Origin: Propionibacteriaceae bacterium
Lineage (GTDB): Bacteria > Actinomycetota > Actinomycetes > Propionibacteriales > Propionibacteriaceae
DNA length: 7,820 bases
NCBI GenBank assembly: GCA_003158895.1
Contig: PMLO01000233.1
Location: 18,500 to 26,319 of the forward strand
Direction of reading: 5' to 3'
Shown here: positions 5,718-7,820 of the stretch, piece after piece
Numbering within the stretch: position 1 is the stretch's first letter
How the letters are laid out: every line of letters begins with the position of its first letter
Made by a program: the position numbers and the translations under genes
The notes under the pieces: model-generated
Seen by the model: the letters and a program-made list of their open reading frames with translations, nothing else
Told to the model about the DNA's origin: nothing
Database searches by the model: none

Positions 5718-6091
5718 TCGTCGACCTCGCCCCAGTCGAGCTGTGTATCCGGGATGCCGAGGGTCCGTCCGTACTGCACTGCTCTCGCATGGCCTGCGGG
5801 ATCGCCCGTGCGGTAGCGGAAGATCTTGCCGGGGAAGATCACGACGTGGTCGGGGCCGATGCGGAAGTCGGCGTACCAGTGGTGCGTCGGCTCCAACGCG
5901 GCCGACAGCTGTTTGGCGAACTTGTCGGCGGACTCGTCCGGGCCACGGAAGTCGACGATCGACCACTCGTCGGGCTGCTGGGCGGTGGCCCCTTCGACCG
6001 GAACCCGGAGGATACGGTCGATGCGCAGGCCGGGGGTGTGGATGTCGGTCCCGAGCCGGAGACTCTCGAGGATCAAACGTCCCGCGAACAT
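5714..6091 (-). CDS. Conserved hypothetical actinobacterial protein
   Basis: No named domain is recognised. ATG 6091 gives 125 residues and is preferred because the strong Shine-Dalgarno GGAAGGA sits 8 bases upstream. The ATG at 6133, giving 139 residues, has none. The protein is soluble, with no signal peptide or membrane span. Segments include 'MFAGRLILESLRLGTDI', a strand 'LRIDRILRVPVEG', 'DEWSIVDFRGPDESADKFAKQLSAAL', then 'HHWYADFRIGPDHVVIFPGKIFRYRTGD' and 'YGRTLGIPDTQLDW'. It reads as a small alpha/beta protein, and its ending resembles recalled uncharacterised actinobacterial proteins. It converges on apbE with the two stop codons sharing CTAG at 5714-5717, and is divergent from the DUF427 gene. 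Function is unknown. Confidence 0.75.
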   Translation of the reverse strand: MFAGRLILESLRLGTDIHTPGLRIDRILRVPVEGATAQQPDEWSIVDFRGPDESADKFAKQLSAALEPTHHWYADFRIGPDHVVIFPGKIFRYRTGDPAGHARAVQYGRTLGIPDTQLDWGEVDD

Positions 6092-6131
6092 CGCAGCGTC
6101 CTTCCCGTGCCCGTGTGTGACCAGGACACCC

Positions 6132-6188
6132 ATCGTAGGTTGCGCGATGCGGCGACGCGGGCGGCGGTGTTGAGCCGCGACCTACAGT
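6132..6188. promoter_or_regulatory. Divergent promoter region with mirrored CCTAC arms
   Basis: GTAGGT at 6135-6140 and ACCTAC at 6180-6185 form an inverted repeat. On each strand the arm reads into a -10-like hexamer: TACAGT (6183-6188) towards the DUF427 gene, and TACGAT (6137-6132) towards the hypothetical gene. Starts placed about seven bases beyond would give short leaders containing each gene's Shine-Dalgarno. No good -35 is seen on either side, so promoter activity is inference. Confidence 0.3.
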
Positions 6189-6216
6189 CGGGAGCAGACG
6201 ATTCGAGGAGGCGCCC

Positions 6217-6519
6217 ATGAAGATGCAGGCACTGCTGAACGGCACGGTGGTCGCTGAGAGCGACAACACGGTGGTCGTGGAGGGGAACCACTACTTCCCG
6301 GTCGAGGACGTCAACGCCGACTACCTCACACCGTCCGAGACCCACACGACGTGCCCATGGAAGGGTGTCGCGTCCTACTACACGGTCGAGGTTCCCGGTA
6401 CGACAAGCGAAGATGCCGCCTGGTACTACCCGACGCCGTCCGACGCTGCGAAGCAGATCACCGATCGCGTGGCGTTCTGGAAGGGCGTGTCCGTACAGCC
6501 CGAGCCGCACGGCGACTGA
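6217..6519 (+). CDS. DUF427 domain-containing protein
   Basis: A complete 100-residue DUF427 protein, preceded by a near-perfect GAGGAGG Shine-Dalgarno (6204-6211) five bases before ATG 6217. The family pattern is clear: 'AESDNTVVVEGNHYFPVEDV' (13-32), 'LTPSETHTTCPWKGVASYYTV' (37-57), and 'AAWYYPTPSDAAKQITDRVAFWKGVSV' (67-93). Cys46-Pro-Trp-Lys-Gly and the Trp/Tyr residues line the small beta-barrel fold of this family. It is cytoplasmic, with no signal or membrane segment. The biochemical role of DUF427 proteins is not established, and they are widespread as single-domain proteins in actinobacteria. Here it stands alone in its orientation, converging on the SDR-like gene with only 33 bases between stops. 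Confidence 0.9.
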   Translation: MKMQALLNGTVVAESDNTVVVEGNHYFPVEDVNADYLTPSETHTTCPWKGVASYYTVEVPGTTSEDAAWYYPTPSDAAKQITDRVAFWKGVSVQPEPHGD

Positions 6520-6552
6520 GGTGCCGGGCCGGACCGTCCCAGCGGAGGGCGA

Positions 6553-7176
6553 TCAGCCGGCGGCAATCGTGTAGGCGTGGCCGATGGTGGCCGGGTCGGC
6601 GAGGCAGGCCAGAAGCAGGGCGGCGACATCAGCACGTGCCACGCGTCCCAGCGTGCCCGGCCCACCGACGCCGGGACCGAGCCGTACGGTTCCAGCCGTG
6701 GACTCGTTGGTCAGCCCGCCTGGCCGAAGCACCGTCCAGTCGAGCCCGCTGTCGGCCAGCAGGGTCTCCTGCAGCCCGTGATCGACGAGCGCCTGCTTCA
6801 GGATCAGCGGTACGACCACGCGCTTCATCACGAACGGCATCGAGTCGTACGAGTCGCCGACACCCCATGAGCTCTGCACGACGATCCGTCGGACACCCTC
6901 CGCCTTCATCGCCGCGACCACGGCCCGGGTGATGTCGGTACGGGGCGTCTCGCCGGCGCGAGCCGGAGCCCCGACCGTCACGACGACGGCGTCCGCGCCG
7001 TGTACGGCGGGCTGGACGGCTGCGGCATCCGTCGCGTCGAGTGCGAGGTGGTCGACGCTCGCGACGGGTGTCGTGAGCGACCGCGACACCGTACGGACCT
7101 CATGGCCCGCGGCTGCCGCCTGTTGAGCGACGAGTGCTCCCGTACCGCGGCTGCCCCCGACGACTGTGATGTTCAT
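6553..7176 (-). CDS. Atypical SDR-family NAD(P)-binding protein
   Basis: A 207-residue Rossmann protein. The dinucleotide loop is 'ITVVGGSRGTGALV' (3-16, GGxxGxG-like). It is followed by 'LALDATDAAAVQPAVHGADAVVVTVGA' (44-70), 'GVRRIVVQSSWGVGDSY' (94-110), 'SGLDWTVLRPGGLTNE' (143-158) and 'GRVARADVAALLLACL' (177-192). These are the landmarks of the atypical (SDR5/NmrA-like) group. The YxxxK catalytic pair of classical SDRs is not seen, so it may be a reductase with altered chemistry or an NADPH sensor; the substrate is unknown. It is cytoplasmic. ATG 7176 is used. ATG 7185, three codons upstream, is equally possible because Shine-Dalgarno matches are weak for both. It may be transcribed together with the gene at 7241-7819, 64 bases upstream. 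Confidence 0.85.
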   Translation of the reverse strand: MNITVVGGSRGTGALVAQQAAAAGHEVRTVSRSLTTPVASVDHLALDATDAAAVQPAVHGADAVVVTVGAPARAGETPRTDITRAVVAAMKAEGVRRIVVQSSWGVGDSYDSMPFVMKRVVVPLILKQALVDHGLQETLLADSGLDWTVLRPGGLTNESTAGTVRLGPGVGGPGTLGRVARADVAALLLACLADPATIGHAYTIAAG

Positions 7177-7240
7177 GGCCGACATCTTCGGGCACTTCGG
7201 ACTGCGGCGCGAGCGGGAGCGCTGCGAGAGGTCGAACCGC

Positions 7241-7819
7241 TCACCTGCCGGTGCGGAACCCGTACCCCGCCGCGGCGGCGACCTGGCCGACGACCTCTCG
7301 GACGCGGGCGTAGGGGAAGTCCAGCACGTACTGGCGGGAGAACTGGCGTGCCTGGTCCTCGATGGAGTTGGCGATGGTGTCCCTGCGGGTGTTGTACGAG
7401 GTCGTCTGCACCCCGAACCCGAAGCCAGAGCCCTCGTCATCGTCGCCGCCGGAGGAGATCCCCGAGCCCTTCTCCGCGAGTAGCTCTGAGAAGGCGACCT
7501 CGCGCTTGGCGTCGTCGACAGTGACTGTCGCGCGGTAGGTCAGCTTGGCCGTGCCGAGCATCACCTTGCGCTCGGCGATGATCCGTTCGAGGCGTACGGT
7601 GTCACGCTTCTGACTCCAGGTGAGGTGCCAGGCGTCGGCGAACCGGTGCAGCTCGGTGAGGACGGGGTGACCGGTACCGGGCGTGACCGGCGCCTGGGGC
7701 GCGGTCTGGATGGGGACCCAGCGGGCACCATCCCAGCGATGCCCGTTGCTGACCTGCCCGATGGCAGGAGGGGGAGGGAGCGGTACCCATTGAGTCCCGT
7801 TCCACTGGTGGCCGTTGCT
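7241..7819 (-). CDS. C-terminal part of an uncharacterised protein with two Trp-rich repeats; N-terminus outside the window
   Basis: The frame is open from the window end to TGA at 7241-7243, giving 192 residues with no start in view. It opens with two copies of a 23-residue unit, 'SNGHQWNGTQWVPL' plus a Pro-rich spacer and 'SNGHRWDGARWVPI', recalling the W-D-G-x-x-W pattern of DUF2510-type short domains. A Pro/Ala linker follows, then a basic helix-like stretch 'FADAWHLTWSQKRDTVRLERIIAERKVML', and 'TYRATVTVDDAKREVAFSELL'. Next is a Gly/Asp-rich loop 'SGISSGGDDDEGSGFGFGV', then 'EDQARQFSRQYVLDFPYARVREVVGQVAAAAGYGF'. A restart at 7561/7564 would cut through this continuous protein, so the longer partial frame is preferred. 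No enzyme motif is recognised. More repeats and possibly a membrane segment may lie outside the window. Confidence 0.75.
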   Translation of the reverse strand, partial: SNGHQWNGTQWVPLPPPPAIGQVSNGHRWDGARWVPIQTAPQAPVTPGTGHPVLTELHRFADAWHLTWSQKRDTVRLERIIAERKVMLGTAKLTYRATVTVDDAKREVAFSELLAEKGSGISSGGDDDEGSGFGFGVQTTSYNTRRDTIANSIEDQARQFSRQYVLDFPYARVREVVGQVAAAAGYGFRTGR

Positions 7820-7820
7820 G

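Noticed and set aside
6520..6552. Possible terminator between the DUF427 and SDR-like genes
   Set aside because: Only a 4-bp stem is visible in the 33-base gap, too little to support a terminator.
7177..7440. Upstream extension of the SDR-like gene to 295 residues
   Set aside because: The added sequence overlaps the end of the neighbouring minus-strand gene in another frame and lacks motifs, while the Rossmann fold starts right after ATG 7176.

Overview
The window is about two-thirds G+C, its genes are tightly packed, and codon use is strongly GC-ending. Protein resemblances throughout point to a high-GC actinobacterium, probably Nocardioides/Aeromicrobium-like (Propionibacteriales). That placement is inferred from style and recalled family resemblance, not from a marker gene. 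No rRNA, tRNA, insertion sequence, CRISPR array or phage gene was seen, and no stretch longer than 300 bases lacks a gene.

Layout. (1) 2-385 (+): the C-terminal part of a zinc-type alcohol dehydrogenase, cut by the window edge. It converges on a double-ACT-domain regulator at 463-978 (-). The 77-base gap holds a repeat cluster that can fold as competing hairpins and is probably a two-way terminator. (2) 1078-1515 (+): a dCMP-deaminase-family zinc enzyme, divergent from the ACT gene. It is followed by thiol peroxidase tpx (1560-2054) and a fold-type IV PLP enzyme, probably 4-amino-4-deoxychorismate lyase (2057-2908), which starts two bases after the tpx stop. (3) 3032-5717 (+): a three-gene flavin electron-transfer cluster. 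It encodes a ferric-reductase-like haem/FAD/NAD(P) membrane protein, an exported FMN-binding protein with an SGAT flavinylation motif, and the FMN transferase ApbE. The apbE frame is broken by one in-frame TAG at codon 77, while everything downstream remains intact and recognisable. Upstream lie a hairpin and phased 11-bp direct repeats that look like an OmpR/PhoB-type response-regulator site. (4) 5714-6091 (-): a conserved hypothetical protein whose stop codon shares a CTAG with the apbE stop. It is divergent from a DUF427 protein (6217-6519, +). (5) 6553-7176 (-): an atypical short-chain-dehydrogenase-like NAD(P)-binding protein, and 7241-7819 (-): the C-terminal part of a protein with two 23-residue tryptophan-rich repeats, cut by the window end.

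How the genes work together. In the flavin cluster, electrons from cytoplasmic NAD(P)H would pass through FAD and membrane haems to an extracytoplasmic protein carrying covalent FMN. ApbE would attach that FMN. The broken apbE means the pathway is either dead in this strain, served by another ApbE elsewhere, or affected by a base-call error. This is the observation most worth following up. The remaining genes are ordinary metabolic and housekeeping functions. A several-fold excess of the tetranucleotide GTAC runs through the whole window.
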